From Peptococcaceae bacterium BRH_c4b (lineage in GTDB: Bacteria > Bacillota > Desulfotomaculia > Desulfotomaculales > Desulfocucumaceae): 64,000 nucleotides of DNA. The translations under genes and the position numbers were made by a program. The first letter of the stretch is position 1. Every line of letters begins with the position of its first letter. The notes below the pieces were generated by a model. It did not search any database. It worked only from the letters and a program-made list of their open reading frames with translations, and had not been told where the DNA came from. Below, one piece after another: positions 17,215 through 25,960 of the stretch. The DNA is taken from the NCBI GenBank assembly GCA_000961595.1, contig LADO01000042.1, forward strand, positions 1 through 64,000, in the 5' to 3' direction.

Positions 17215-17260
17215 AAAAAAGTCACCCCTGCCATTAAGCAATGGCAGGGGTGACTTTTTA
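17215..17260 (+). terminator. Bidirectional rho-independent terminator
   Basis: A-run, then GTCACCCCTGCCATT, loop AAGC, the exact complement AATGGCAGGGGTGAC, then TTTTT. The symmetric A and T tracts allow termination from both sides between the convergent hydratase and cooS genes. Confidence 0.92.
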
Positions 17261-17314
17261 TTGCCTCATATTTATATTCCTTTTATTAGAGACACTCTGC
17301 ATGAAAGGCATTGC

Positions 17315-17361
17315 CTGGGCTAATGCGAAGAGAGAATCGTTCCCATGTCGCATTAGCCCAG
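17315..17361 (-). other. 14-bp inverted repeat over the cooS stop codon
   Basis: CTGGGCTAATGCGA (17315-17328) and its perfect complement (17348-17361) enclose a 19-nt loop. The cooS stop codon (17353-17355) lies in the right arm. There is no T-run on the minus strand after the hairpin, so it may protect the mRNA 3' end or weaken read-through rather than terminate. Confidence 0.6.
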
Positions 17362-19215
17362 TCCCAGGGCTTTTCTTTTTGCGGTGATGTGGTTGATAGC
17401 CAGCAATGCGGCGGCAGCCGGATCTTCTTCCACGGCAAATACCGCGCCCACAACCTTTTCTGCGCCGCTGGTCAGAAGCCCGGCCACATTTTTACTGCCC
17501 AGAACGGGTGGAATGGTGCCAAGAATTGTGAATATACCTGAGCTTACCACATAGGTGCCGATGGAAACGGCTTTTTCCGACATCCACTCGGGGGCAGCCC
17601 CGGCCAGGGGCAGGTCGGATATATCAACTCCCAGGACATTGGCTACAGCGGCAGCAACCTGCATGATCCGGCTTATATCCACGCAGGAGCCCATATGTAG
17701 AACCGGCGGGATACCCAGGCTCCGGCATACTGAACGCAGTCCTTCACCCGCTTCACTGGCCGCAGCGGGAAGCAGCAGCCCGCTCTTGGCGCAGGCTATG
17801 GCAGCGCATCCCGTTCCCACCACCAGAATGTCATTTTTAATCAGCTCACGGACAAAGGTCAGGTGGCTGTAATCCTGTTTGTACTTGGGATTGTTGCAGC
17901 CGACAACGCCGACAATTCCCCTGATTGACCCTGACTTGATGGCGTCAACCAGAGGATTAAGAGAGCCTCCCAGGGCCTCAAGAATAGCCTCAACACTGAA
18001 CCCGGCCATGTACTCCATCTGGTCGGACGGAATACTGACTTTTTCAGGACTGCGGTTGGAATAGTTTTCCACGGCCAGCCTGACGATTTTTCTGGCGGTG
18101 TTCATGGCGTTGTGCTCGTCGAAGGAGATATGCTCGGCCCCCGGGAACTTAGCCTTGGGCGAGGTGGAAATTATTTTGGTGTGATAGCAACTTGCCACTT
18201 GAGGCAGGGAGGGCATTATGCACTGGATGTCCACGATTATGGCATCCACAGCTCCCGTCACGATGGCCAGTTCCTGCTGCAGGAAGTTTCCTGCCACCGG
18301 CACTCCGTGCCTCATCAGTATCTCATTGCCAGTGCAGCACATGCCGCAGATATTTATGCCTGCGGCCCCCTTTTCCCGGGCCTCCTTCAAAAGCTCCGGA
18401 TCCCTGGCGGCATGTACGATAATATCAGAAAGGGTAGGCTCGTGCCCGTGCAGTATTATATTGACCTGGTCTTCCCTTAATACACCCAGATTGCTGGTGC
18501 CCTTTACTGGACTGGGGGTTCCGAAAAGAACATCGGACAGCTCCGTGGCGATGGCGGACCCCCCCCAACCGTCGCTTAGCGCTGTGCGCATTCCTTGCAG
18601 AATAAGGCTCACGTAGTCATTATCCACTCCCACGTGGGTGCGGTGCATGCTTTCAACAACTTCACGGTCTATGCCCCGGGGGGTAATGTCTAAACTGTTC
18701 CATAAAGCCCTTCTCTTTTCGGGAACCCGATTGACAAACTGAAGAAAGCCCTTCCTTGTTCCGAATTCATCCAGTACCTGGCCGGCCAGATCAAGGGCGA
18801 TATCTTTCACTGAACGTCCCTCAACGGCAATGGAGTATTCCGCCGCCAGGGCTTTTAGCTTGGCCTCATCTTTAATCGGGTAGTCCGGGGCATGGCCCTG
18901 GGCTGATGCCAAAAGTGTGGAGACGATTCCCCTACCGTGGTCTGAATGGGACGCAGCACCGGCTGCTATGGCCCGGACCAGATTGCGGGCTACTATGGTG
19001 TCGGCGTTCGCCCCGCAAACCCCGTGGGATGCCCCGTCCCCAAACGGGTCAATACGGCACGGCCCCATGTTGCAGTTGCGGCAGCAGATACCCAGCTGTC
19101 CGAATCCGCACTGGGGCTCCTGAGCGGCCAGCCGGTCCCATACTGTTTCTATACCATCGCTTTTTGCTTTTTTTATCATTTTAATAGTTGACTGATCTAC
19201 GCTCTTGTCAGACAT
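17353..19215 (-). CDS. cooS: Ni-Fe carbon monoxide dehydrogenase catalytic subunit
   Basis: This 620-residue monofunctional CODH interconverts CO and CO2. The C-cluster ligands are all visible: His in LHGHEP (near 258), Cys in GMCCTGNE (293/294), C332 in QCIMPS, C440 in VGCNNPK, C470 in GTGCAA and C511 in GSCVD. The N-terminal B/D-cluster cysteines lie between residues 36 and 67. ATG at 19215 follows GGGAGGG. The gene lies downstream of a CooF-like ferredoxin and a flavoprotein. That set matches cooS loci proposed to pass CO electrons to NAD(P) or to an oxidative-stress pathway rather than to an energy-converting hydrogenase. No CooC or acetyl-CoA synthase gene is nearby. Confidence 0.97.
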   Translation of the reverse strand: MSDKSVDQSTIKMIKKAKSDGIETVWDRLAAQEPQCGFGQLGICCRNCNMGPCRIDPFGDGASHGVCGANADTIVARNLVRAIAAGAASHSDHGRGIVSTLLASAQGHAPDYPIKDEAKLKALAAEYSIAVEGRSVKDIALDLAGQVLDEFGTRKGFLQFVNRVPEKRRALWNSLDITPRGIDREVVESMHRTHVGVDNDYVSLILQGMRTALSDGWGGSAIATELSDVLFGTPSPVKGTSNLGVLREDQVNIILHGHEPTLSDIIVHAARDPELLKEAREKGAAGINICGMCCTGNEILMRHGVPVAGNFLQQELAIVTGAVDAIIVDIQCIMPSLPQVASCYHTKIISTSPKAKFPGAEHISFDEHNAMNTARKIVRLAVENYSNRSPEKVSIPSDQMEYMAGFSVEAILEALGGSLNPLVDAIKSGSIRGIVGVVGCNNPKYKQDYSHLTFVRELIKNDILVVGTGCAAIACAKSGLLLPAAASEAGEGLRSVCRSLGIPPVLHMGSCVDISRIMQVAAAVANVLGVDISDLPLAGAAPEWMSEKAVSIGTYVVSSGIFTILGTIPPVLGSKNVAGLLTSGAEKVVGAVFAVEEDPAAAALLAINHITAKRKALGLG

Positions 19216-19230
19216 ACCAAAACCCTCCCT

Positions 19231-19734
19231 TTATACAGACTCATTGCCAATGGCGTCCAAAAAGCGCTGTCTCCTGTCCCTGCTGAACTCATCAACCACT
19301 ACAAATTTCAGCGCCCTTGTCGGGCAGGCCCGCACACAGGCCGGCTCTGCCGATTCATCCATGCATTTACGGTCGCACTTCAACGCCAGACGGCGGTCAA
19401 TTTCACTACGAATTACCCCGTACGGGCAGACCATAACGCACATCCAGCAGCCTGAACATTCCCCCGTGCCGCCGGTGTTGTCCACCAGGCCGTCAGCGGT
19501 ACGGTGCATGGCACCGGCTATACATGCATCTATACAGGGAGCTTCCTCGCAGTGCCGACAGCTAAGTGCGATGTTCCTTTTGCCGGCCTGGTGGACGAAA
19601 ATTCTTTTTATAGGAATATCAGTTTCTCCGACCGCCCCCAAAAGGTTTTTGCTATCCGAATGGGCTACTGCACAAGCAATTTCACAGGAGCGGCAGCCCA
19701 GGCAGCGTTCCGCATTTATTAAAACCTCTTTCAC
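19231..19734 (-). CDS. cooF: CooF-like polyferredoxin
   Basis: This 167-residue electron-transfer protein has four Cys clusters of the CooF/HycB/DmsB type: CLGCRSCEIAC, CRHCEEAPCIDAC, CSGCWMCVMVCP and a final CDRKC...CVRACP. It should take electrons from CooS and pass them to the flavoprotein encoded just upstream. The GTG start overlaps the flavoprotein stop codon as GTGA and has GGAGGG close by, which indicates translational coupling. It ends 15 bp before cooS. Confidence 0.93.
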   Translation of the reverse strand: MKEVLINAERCLGCRSCEIACAVAHSDSKNLLGAVGETDIPIKRIFVHQAGKRNIALSCRHCEEAPCIDACIAGAMHRTADGLVDNTGGTGECSGCWMCVMVCPYGVIRSEIDRRLALKCDRKCMDESAEPACVRACPTRALKFVVVDEFSRDRRQRFLDAIGNESV

Positions 19735-20984
19735 TGTATCCCTCCTTGCCTTGTTAAAATGGGCAATATGTCAGCTCCTGTTACCTTTCCGTTAATAAGC
19801 CTGTCTTTTAACGGTGCCGAAAGCTTTTTAGCCTGCTTAACCAGCGAGGTATACACTCCGGCCCTGTCCACCAGGCCTGCCATTATAAAGCCTGTAAGTC
19901 TGTTGTCCCTGAAGCATAGCTTACGGTACACCCCGGCGCCTTGATAGACTGCCAGTTCATCCCCTCCCTGCACATCACCTACTGAAACGAAGGGTACTGA
20001 ACCGAACTGGGCTGAGTTAAGCCTGGTAAGGGGGGGCGGGTATTTTCTGGCCTGTCCGGCCAGGTTGCAGCCGGCGATTCGCCCCTGTTCCACAGCCAGC
20101 GTCCAGAGTCCCGAAACAACTTGTGCGCCCGTTACGGAATCAGTTACTTCAATACAGTCTCCGGCGGCATAAATTCCGGGGAGCGAGGTTTCCAGGTATT
20201 CATTTACCAAAATCCCCCTGTTAATCTTTCCACCGGCATTGCGTATCAATTCCGAATTGGGCTGCACTCCCTTCCCTATAACCACAAGCCCTGCGGGCAA
20301 CTGGCGGCCATCCTCCAGTTCAACTGACTGTAACTCGCCCCGGGGGCCTTGTATAGCAGCTGCCAGGCCGGTGCCATAGTAAAATTTGATACCTACACTG
20401 GTTAAATCATTTTCCACCAGGCCGGCGCTGTCCCTGTCCAGCTGTTTCATTAATATGTGCGGGCTTCTAACAATCACCGCAACATCTTTGACGCCTCTTT
20501 TTTTTAACGCATAGGCAGCTTTCAAGCTGACAAGACCCCCGCCTTCCACAACTGCTGAGGCACAGTCAATGGCCATTTTTCTAATCATGACAGCCTGACT
20601 GGCTGTGCGCAGGGTAAAAACACTCGGCAGATCCGACCCGGGCCATCCGGGCTGCACCGGGGAAGCCCCGGTGGCAACTAGCAGACGGTCATATTTTATG
20701 ACCTGTCCTCCTTCCAGTTTGAGTTTATGATTAACTGCATTTATGGAAGAAACCTTTATGCCGGATCTGAGATTTATATCATAATCCTGATAGAATTGCT
20801 GCGTGGCATAGCCAATACCCGGGATATCCCTGACCCCGGCCAGAATCTCTGGAATAAGGCAGCGGGCGTAAGCCGGGCCGGACTCATCGGAAATAACGGT
20901 AATACCGGCTGAAGGCTTTATTTTCCTTATGGTGCGGGCTGCGGTCAGACCAGCTGCGCTGTTGCCGATTATAGCTATATGCAA
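19731..20984 (-). CDS. FAD/NAD(P)-dependent oxidoreductase of the CODH operon
   Basis: This 417-residue pyridine nucleotide-disulfide oxidoreductase-like protein has an N-terminal FAD site, IIGNSAAGLTAAR. It has a central NAD-binding region with a relaxed glycine motif (VVEGGGLVSLKAA) and the second FAD motif GIYAAGDC. It resembles NADH:rubredoxin oxidoreductase and NirB-type flavoproteins, with no redox-active CxxC. The start is a TTG at 20984 with GAGGTGA upstream. It is first in the cooF-cooS operon. The probable role is electron exchange between CooF and NAD(P)H or a small acceptor. Confidence 0.88.
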   Translation of the reverse strand: MHIAIIGNSAAGLTAARTIRKIKPSAGITVISDESGPAYARCLIPEILAGVRDIPGIGYATQQFYQDYDINLRSGIKVSSINAVNHKLKLEGGQVIKYDRLLVATGASPVQPGWPGSDLPSVFTLRTASQAVMIRKMAIDCASAVVEGGGLVSLKAAYALKKRGVKDVAVIVRSPHILMKQLDRDSAGLVENDLTSVGIKFYYGTGLAAAIQGPRGELQSVELEDGRQLPAGLVVIGKGVQPNSELIRNAGGKINRGILVNEYLETSLPGIYAAGDCIEVTDSVTGAQVVSGLWTLAVEQGRIAGCNLAGQARKYPPPLTRLNSAQFGSVPFVSVGDVQGGDELAVYQGAGVYRKLCFRDNRLTGFIMAGLVDRAGVYTSLVKQAKKLSAPLKDRLINGKVTGADILPILTRQGGIQ

Positions 20985-21173
20985 ATGCTCACCTCTTTTG
21001 GGAATGGTTTTTGGGGTTTCTTAACTAATTCCCCAAAATTGAGTGGTGTTCCTCTTTTTTTGTTAGATTTTTTGCAAGGTTTTATAGCGCCTCAGCCCTT
21101 GTGTTTTCTGACTTTTAGGTTTCAGCTTGTAGGATCTAAGAACATATGAAAATTTCTGAGTCTGGAGAAAACA

Positions 21174-21199
21174 AAACCCCACCGGAAAAGGTGGGGTTT
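21174..21199 (-). terminator. Terminator of the DUF2680 gene
   Basis: Read on the minus strand, AACCCCACC, loop TTTTCC and GGTGGGGTT are followed by TTGTTTTCT. It lies about 25 bp after the DUF2680 gene stop and before the cooS operon promoter region. Confidence 0.85.
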
Positions 21200-21222
21200 G
21201 AAGGATAAAGGTATTACCGATT

Positions 21223-21837
21223 TTAGTTTTGATTATTTGTGCTGTCCGAGGTTGCGTTATTAAGACGCTGCTCCATTTTTTGCAGAATTTTGTTGGCCTG
21301 ATCCTGCGTTAACTTTCCATCCGTAACTGCTTTGGAAATTTCATCTTTTCTAAGCTCCTGCATCTTTTGGTGAAATTGGTCCATGGTCATGCCGTGTTCA
21401 GTAACAATATCCTGAATCTTTTTCCCTGATTCAAAATCGGTTTTAAGTTGGTCGGCTGTTATACCCAGCACACTTGCCAAACTGTCAAGATTCCGGTCTT
21501 TTCCCATAAAATTATGGTCCCTGCCGTGTCCAAAACCTAATCCGCCGAATCCAAAACCTTCATTGTCCGCGATTTTGTCGGCCTGTTCCTGGGTAAGTTT
21601 GCCCTGCTGCACAGCTTCATCAAGCATTTGCTTTTTGGTGGCATCCAGGGCAGCTGTTACTTTATCCTCACTCACGCCAAGATTGGCCGCAAATTTTGAT
21701 ACAAAGCTCTGGTATACAGCACTTAAATCCGGCTTATCAGTTTGGTCGGAATTGGCAAAGGCCACACCGGTCACAGTTCCGGCCAAGATAACCATCGTCA
21801 GTAGAACGGCTCCAATGCGCCATTTCTTAGATTTCAA
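21223..21837 (-). CDS. Secreted DUF2680-domain protein
   Basis: This 204-residue protein has an N-terminal signal peptide: KSKK, a hydrophobic stretch to about residue 26, then VAFANS. Two related helical segments follow, each with the DGKLTQDQANKI/QGKLTQEQADKI signature of DUF2680. A Gly/His-rich linker (FGFGGLGFGHGRDH) separates them. It is probably exported and may bind metal through the His/Gly/Asp-rich linker, but function is unknown. The start is a TTG at 21837 after AAGGGGG. It appears monocistronic with its own terminator. Confidence 0.85.
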   Translation of the reverse strand: MKSKKWRIGAVLLTMVILAGTVTGVAFANSDQTDKPDLSAVYQSFVSKFAANLGVSEDKVTAALDATKKQMLDEAVQQGKLTQEQADKIADNEGFGFGGLGFGHGRDHNFMGKDRNLDSLASVLGITADQLKTDFESGKKIQDIVTEHGMTMDQFHQKMQELRKDEISKAVTDGKLTQDQANKILQKMEQRLNNATSDSTNNQN

Positions 21838-22282
21838 ATAGGAAACCCCCTTGAGAATTATTTTTATTTTAACGGTGCACCGATTGATTGTATTTTAGCC
21901 ACCGTTCCTTAAATAACACTGAAAAAGAAATGAAAATTTCGTGTATAATCATGGGAAATTGTAAAAAACAAAGCAAAACCCCGGGGATTTCTTCGGGGTC
22001 ATAATAAAACCACATATACATAGACTTTCCCTTCAGTCCGGCGGAAGATTTTCCGACGCACTATCCGGGATACAGAACGGAGCGGAACAAGGATGCCATA
22101 AGGAAGGCCGGGAAGCATAGACACCACGGCATCCTCGGCAGAACCTCACTGGGCGCTCAGGTTGCTTACCTTTCACTAATTTCCGGCTGATTGCATAAAC
22201 TGAAAAAACAAGCAATCTGGCAAAACTCGCACTTATAAATATCACACAAAGCTATTAAATTAAAACAAAGGAATAGAAAGTA
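21838..22282. other. 445-bp intergenic region with strong secondary-structure potential
   Basis: A short hairpin ACCCCG...CGGGGT lies at about 21978-22001. From about 22036 to 22200 the DNA is GC-rich, with several nested inverted repeats (GGATGCC/GGCATCC, AACCT/AGGTT, TTCCGG/CCGGAA types). On the minus strand the same stretch could encode a Cys-containing 70-residue peptide (22033-22245), but it lacks a clear SD sequence. I cannot match it to a known riboswitch. A structured RNA or a gene remnant are both possible. Confidence 0.4.
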
Positions 22283-22579
22283 ATGGACTTGGCGTCCCGT
22301 CTTAAGACTCTAAGGGAATTAAAAGGCTTCAGCCAATATCGGTTATCTCAACAGTCAGGGATTAGCCAGTCTTTTCTTAGTGCGTTGGAAGCTGGAAAGA
22401 AGTGGCCAACTGTATATACGTTGGAAAAAATTTGTAGATGCCTGGGGATCAGTTTGGCCGAGTTTTTTGTTGAAGAACCAGAATCGATTCCCGAACACCT
22501 TCGGTTATTATTTAACGAGGCCAGGTATCTCAAACCCGAACAATGTAAAAAGCTGGCCAAATTTTTAGCCAGCCTCTGA
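22283..22579 (+). CDS. Xre-family transcriptional regulator
   Basis: This 98-residue protein has an N-terminal HTH_3 domain (about 1-60: LKTLRELKGFSQYRLSQQSG, then SFLSALEAGKKWPTVYTLEKI) and a short C-terminal dimerisation helix. It is similar in size and layout to SinR/SlrR-type repressors. ATG is preceded by a weak GGAATAGAAAG. It stands alone with its own terminator. The target is not evident; autoregulation through the upstream structured region is possible. Confidence 0.88.
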   Translation: MDLASRLKTLRELKGFSQYRLSQQSGISQSFLSALEAGKKWPTVYTLEKICRCLGISLAEFFVEEPESIPEHLRLLFNEARYLKPEQCKKLAKFLASL

Positions 22580-22587
22580 GAATAAGA

Positions 22588-22614
22588 AAAGACCGGATTT
22601 TTACTCCGGTCTTT
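22588..22614 (+). terminator. Rho-independent terminator after the Xre regulator
   Basis: AAGACCGGA, a 7-nt loop and TCCGGTCTT. It starts 8 bp after the stop codon and is preceded by AAAA on the opposite side, so it may work in both directions. Confidence 0.85.
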
Positions 22615-22825
22615 AAGGTATATCTTAATTTCGGAATTCATATCACTTCAACTTAGGTGGTGGGAGGAAGAAGTTGTAAAAAACCCACCAAAGCTGTTTG
22701 CCGATTAACGCAAATCTTCTAAGGCCACTTATACAATATTGAAAAATGATCTTCGTACTACGACCTGGATTGGCCAGATTGAATAACTTTACGACTACAG
22801 CTACCCTAACGTGATCTCCCCTCTG

Positions 22826-22855
22826 TTGACAACCGCCCCATCACTACAATATAAT
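22826..22855 (+). promoter_or_regulatory. SigA-type promoter of the thrS leader
   Basis: TTGACA at 22826-22831, an 18-bp spacer and TATAAT at 22850-22855, directly before the T-box leader. The stretch 22615-22825 between the Xre terminator and this promoter shows nothing I can name. Confidence 0.85.
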
Positions 22856-22861
22856 ACAAAT

Positions 22862-23131
22862 GTGTATAATATCCAGGTAATGACGGGGACAGTAGGTTCG
22901 TACCAAAAGGCCATACCAGAGAGAAAGCGCCATGGGCTGGGAGCGTTTTCAGACTGAAACGAATCGAAGACCACCCCAGCAGCCGCGGGCCGGAAAGTCC
23001 ATTTAGTGCGTGGGCGTTAAGGTTTGCCGGGTGACGGCCGGTATACCGTCAGTGAGAGGGGCTTTAATTATTTTGCCCAATCAAGGTGGAACCGCGGGAG
23101 AATCCCGTCCTTTTAAGGACCGGGGTTTTTT
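22862..23131 (+). ncRNA. T-box leader (tRNA-Thr-sensing) of thrS
   Basis: The T-box core AAGGTGGAACCGCGGGAG lies at 23083-23100 and is followed by the terminator hairpin TCCCGTCCTTTTAAGGACCG with a T-run (about 23103-23131). The antiterminator arm is the T-box itself. Stem I is recognisable from the GAGAAAGCG region (about 22920). A specifier-loop ACC, a Thr codon, lies in GAAGACCACC around 22970-22975. Uncharged tRNA-Thr would stabilise the antiterminator and allow thrS transcription. Confidence 0.93.
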
Positions 23132-23195
23132 GTTTTTGCCCCCGGGGGCCGTGGGAATAAATATTATCACAGGATGAAAGTTGGAGGTAATGTAT

Positions 23196-25103
23196 ATGGT
23201 CAAGGTTTCTTTAAAAGACGGTTCGGTAAGGGAGTACACTAAAGGCACCACCCTGCTGGACATTGCCAAGGATATCAGCGGCAGGCTGGGTAAGGAGGCG
23301 CTGGTGGCTTCGGTAGACGGCAAGCTTGTGGATCTGACTGCGCCGCTGGACCACGATGCGGCGGTGGAGTTCTTCACCTTTGACAGCGAGGAGGGTCGCC
23401 AGGTGTTCCGGCACAGCACCTCCCACGTGCTGGCCCAGGCCGTACAAAAGCTTTATCCCGGCACCAGGCTGGCCATAGGCCCGGCCATTGCCGGCGGGTT
23501 TTATTACGATTTCGATTCTCCGGAGACCTTTACTCCGGAAAAGCTGGCTAAAATAGAGGCGGAAATGGAAAACATCATCAAGGCCGACCTGCCCTTCAAA
23601 AGAGCTGCCATGTCCAGGCAGGAATCCCTGGATATGTTTCAAAAGGCTGGTGAGGAGTATAAGGTAGAGCTGATCAACGACTTGCCGGAGGAGGCAGCTA
23701 TTTCCTGCTACAGCCAGGGGGACTTTACCGATCTGTGCGCCGGACCCCACGTGCCCTCCACGGGCAGGCTGAAGGCGCTGAAGCTGACCCATCTGGCCGG
23801 GGCCTACTGGCGGGGCAATGAAAAGAACAAAATGCTGCAGCGGATTTACGGAACCTCTTTCCCCAAGAAATCTATGCTGGAGGAGCACTTGTTCAGGATC
23901 GAGGAGGCCAAGCGCAGGGACCACCGCAAGCTGGGGGCGGAGCTGGACCTTTTCAGCCTGCAGGAGGAGGGGCCGGGCTTCCCGTTCTTTCATCCCAAAG
24001 GCATGGTGCTGCGCAACGAGCTGGAAAGTTTTTGGCGGGAAGAGCATAAGAAGGCCGGCTATCATGAAATAAGGACGCCCATCATATTAAACCGCGCCCT
24101 ATGGGAGCAGTCCGGCCACTGGGACCATTACCGGGAGAACATGTATTTTACAAAAATTGATGATTTTGACTACGCGGTCAAGCCTATGAACTGCCCCGGC
24201 GGCATACTAATATACAAAAGCAGTCTGCACAGTTATCGGGAGCTGCCCATCCGCATGGCGGAACTTGGGCTGGTGCACCGGCACGAGATGTCCGGAGTGC
24301 TGCACGGTCTGATGCGGGTGCGCAACTTCACTCAGGATGACGCCCACATATACATGCTGCCCTCACAGGTCAAGGAGGAAATAATAGGGGTAATCAACCT
24401 CACGGACAGGATTTACCGCATTTTCGGCTTTAAGTACAAGGTAGAGCTTTCTACCAAGCCGGAAAAGGCCATTGGTTCCGATGAAATCTGGGAAATGGCT
24501 ACTGCCTCCCTGGAGGATGCCCTTAGGACCGTAGGCATGGAATTCAGGGTGAACGAGGGCGACGGCGCTTTTTACGGCCCCAAAATAGACTTTCACCTGG
24601 AGGACTGCCTGGGCAGGACCTGGCAGTGCGGCACTATCCAGCTGGACTTCCAGATGCCGGAACTTTTCGATCTTAATTACGTGGGGGAAGACGGCCAGAA
24701 GCATCGCCCGGTGATGATTCACCGCACCATCTTTGGCAGTATCGAAAGGTTTATCGGTATACTGATCGAGCACTTCGCCGGTGCTTTCCCCGCCTGGCTG
24801 GCCCCGGTGCAGGCTATAGTGCTGCCCATTACCGGCCGGCATCTGGACTACGCCCGGGAGGTAGCGGCCAGGCTGGACGCCTCCGGTGTCAGGGTGCAGT
24901 TGGACGACCGCAATGAAAAGGTCAACTACAAAATCCGGGAGGCACAGAATCAGAAGATACCTTATATGCTGGTGCTGGGTGACCGGGAGGCGGAAAACGG
25001 CACGGCCTCGGTGCGCCACCGCTCCAAAGGGGACCTGGGGGCAAGGCCGGTGGTGGATTTTATCCGGGATATCAGCGCAGAGATAAATACCAGGCAGTGT
25101 TAA
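23196..25103 (+). CDS. thrS: Threonyl-tRNA synthetase
   Basis: This 635-residue class II synthetase has an N-terminal TGS domain (about 1-62) and an editing (SAD) domain with the HxxxH-type zinc/editing motif RHSTSHVLAQA. The catalytic core has motif 2 around GLVHRHEMSGVLHGLMRVR and motif 3 near RTIFGSIERF. The C-terminal part is an anticodon-binding domain (about 540-635). The ATG at 23196 has GGAGG (23183-23187) 8 bp upstream; the upstream TTG and the ATG at 23190 are poorly spaced. Expression is controlled by the T-box leader. Confidence 0.98.
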   Translation: MVKVSLKDGSVREYTKGTTLLDIAKDISGRLGKEALVASVDGKLVDLTAPLDHDAAVEFFTFDSEEGRQVFRHSTSHVLAQAVQKLYPGTRLAIGPAIAGGFYYDFDSPETFTPEKLAKIEAEMENIIKADLPFKRAAMSRQESLDMFQKAGEEYKVELINDLPEEAAISCYSQGDFTDLCAGPHVPSTGRLKALKLTHLAGAYWRGNEKNKMLQRIYGTSFPKKSMLEEHLFRIEEAKRRDHRKLGAELDLFSLQEEGPGFPFFHPKGMVLRNELESFWREEHKKAGYHEIRTPIILNRALWEQSGHWDHYRENMYFTKIDDFDYAVKPMNCPGGILIYKSSLHSYRELPIRMAELGLVHRHEMSGVLHGLMRVRNFTQDDAHIYMLPSQVKEEIIGVINLTDRIYRIFGFKYKVELSTKPEKAIGSDEIWEMATASLEDALRTVGMEFRVNEGDGAFYGPKIDFHLEDCLGRTWQCGTIQLDFQMPELFDLNYVGEDGQKHRPVMIHRTIFGSIERFIGILIEHFAGAFPAWLAPVQAIVLPITGRHLDYAREVAARLDASGVRVQLDDRNEKVNYKIREAQNQKIPYMLVLGDREAENGTASVRHRSKGDLGARPVVDFIRDISAEINTRQC

Positions 25104-25145
25104 TAATTTAATGCAAAATAATGGTAACTATTCAGCAGTCCTTTC

Positions 25146-25213
25146 AAGTATGAGTCAAATGTCGAAAGTTCTTTTAGGTGACTTTTGACCTTGGACTTTG
25201 GACCTTAGACTGA
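25146..25213. repeat. GTCAAATGTC...GACCTTAGAC intergenic repeat
   Basis: The 5' part has GTCAAATGTCGAAAG; the 3' part has GACTTTTGACCTTGGACTTTGGACC, then TTAGAC. The two ends pair imperfectly to a hairpin. The same family occurs at 55537, 58239 and 60607, and a tail fragment (TTAGACTGAACAGTTAC) near 40085. Confidence 0.75.
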
Positions 25214-25235
25214 ACGGTTACAAATACTGTATGCC

Positions 25236-25264
25236 TTGACTTGTTTTACGTGTTGTGTTATAAT
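25236..25264 (+). promoter_or_regulatory. SigA-type promoter of the infC operon
   Basis: TTGACT (25236-25241), a 17-bp spacer and TATAAT (25259-25264). It sits just downstream of the dispersed repeat and upstream of the attenuator leader. Confidence 0.88.
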
Positions 25265-25269
25265 CCATC

Positions 25270-25402
25270 TTGGTTTATATGCCTACAAGTAGAAGCCATC
25301 CGCTTCTCACCATGCGACGCCCGGGGCTGTCAGCATGGTCAGGTTGAAAGAAATCTATTTCTTTTGCCTTTTTTGCGGGTGGATTCCACCCGCTTTTTAT
25401 TT
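25270..25402 (+). ncRNA. L20-type leader/attenuator of infC-rpmI-rplT
   Basis: The leader has a long-range stem ACCATGC...GCATGGT, an AAAGAAAT...ATTTCTTT stem and a final terminator hairpin GCGGGTGGATTCCACCCGC followed by TTTTTATTTT (25374-25402), just before the infC SD sequence. In Bacillus the infC operon is controlled by ribosomal protein L20 through premature termination in such a leader. Position and structure suggest the same here. Confidence 0.75.
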
Positions 25403-25421
25403 TACCAGGGAGGTGATATGT

Positions 25422-25946
25422 ATCAGCAAAGATGTCCGCATTAATGAAGAAATACGCGCCAGAGATGTCCGGGTGGTGGACCCCGAGGGCAACCAGTTAG
25501 GCATCATGCCCCTGCGGGATGCTTTACGGCTGGCCGAAGAAAAACAGTTGGATCTGGTGGAAATTGCGCCCCAGGCGAAGCCTCCCGTATGCCGGGTGAT
25601 GGACTTTGGTAAGCATAAATACGAGCAGAGCAAAAGGGATAAAGAGGCTAAAAAGAAGCAGCGCATTATTAGCGTAAAAGAGATTAAAATGCGCCCCAAC
25701 ATTGAAGATCATGATTTTAACGTCAAGTCCAAAAATGCCGCCCGCTTTTTAAAAGACGGCGACAAAATTAAGGCGACCATCATATTCCGGGGACGGGAAA
25801 TAGTACACCCGGCCCTTGGCCAGAAGCTTCTGGAAAGGCTTGCCATCGAGCTAAAAGAACTGGCTAACGTGGAAAGGTATCCCAAACTAGAGGGCAAGAA
25901 CATGATTATGATTATGGCGCCAAAACTAGATGTTAAACAGGACTAG
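25422..25946 (+). CDS. infC: Translation initiation factor IF-3
   Basis: This 174-residue IF3 has an N-terminal domain ([16 protein letters not shown]), a lysine-rich linker ([11 protein letters not shown]) and a C-terminal domain ([12 protein letters not shown]...). The open frame extends 5' through the terminator hairpin, so its first ATG at 25335 cannot be the start. GGGAGGTG (25408-25415) points to ATC at 25422 ([10 protein letters not shown]), or possibly ATA at 25416. A rare non-AUG start is a known feature of infC and allows IF3 to repress its own translation. It is the first gene of the infC-rpmI-rplT operon. Confidence 0.95.
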   Translation: MSKDVRINEEIRARDVRVVDPEGNQLGIMPLRDALRLAEEKQLDLVEIAPQAKPPVCRVMDFGKHKYEQSKRDKEAKKKQRIISVKEIKMRPNIEDHDFNVKSKNAARFLKDGDKIKATIIFRGREIVHPALGQKLLERLAIELKELANVERYPKLEGKNMIMIMAPKLDVKQD

Positions 25947-25960
25947 AGGGGGAAATAATC

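Noticed and set aside
25335-25421. N-terminal extension of IF-3 starting with ATG 25335
   Set aside because: It would be translated through the leader terminator hairpin and has no SD sequence; IF-3 homologues begin at the ISKD position.
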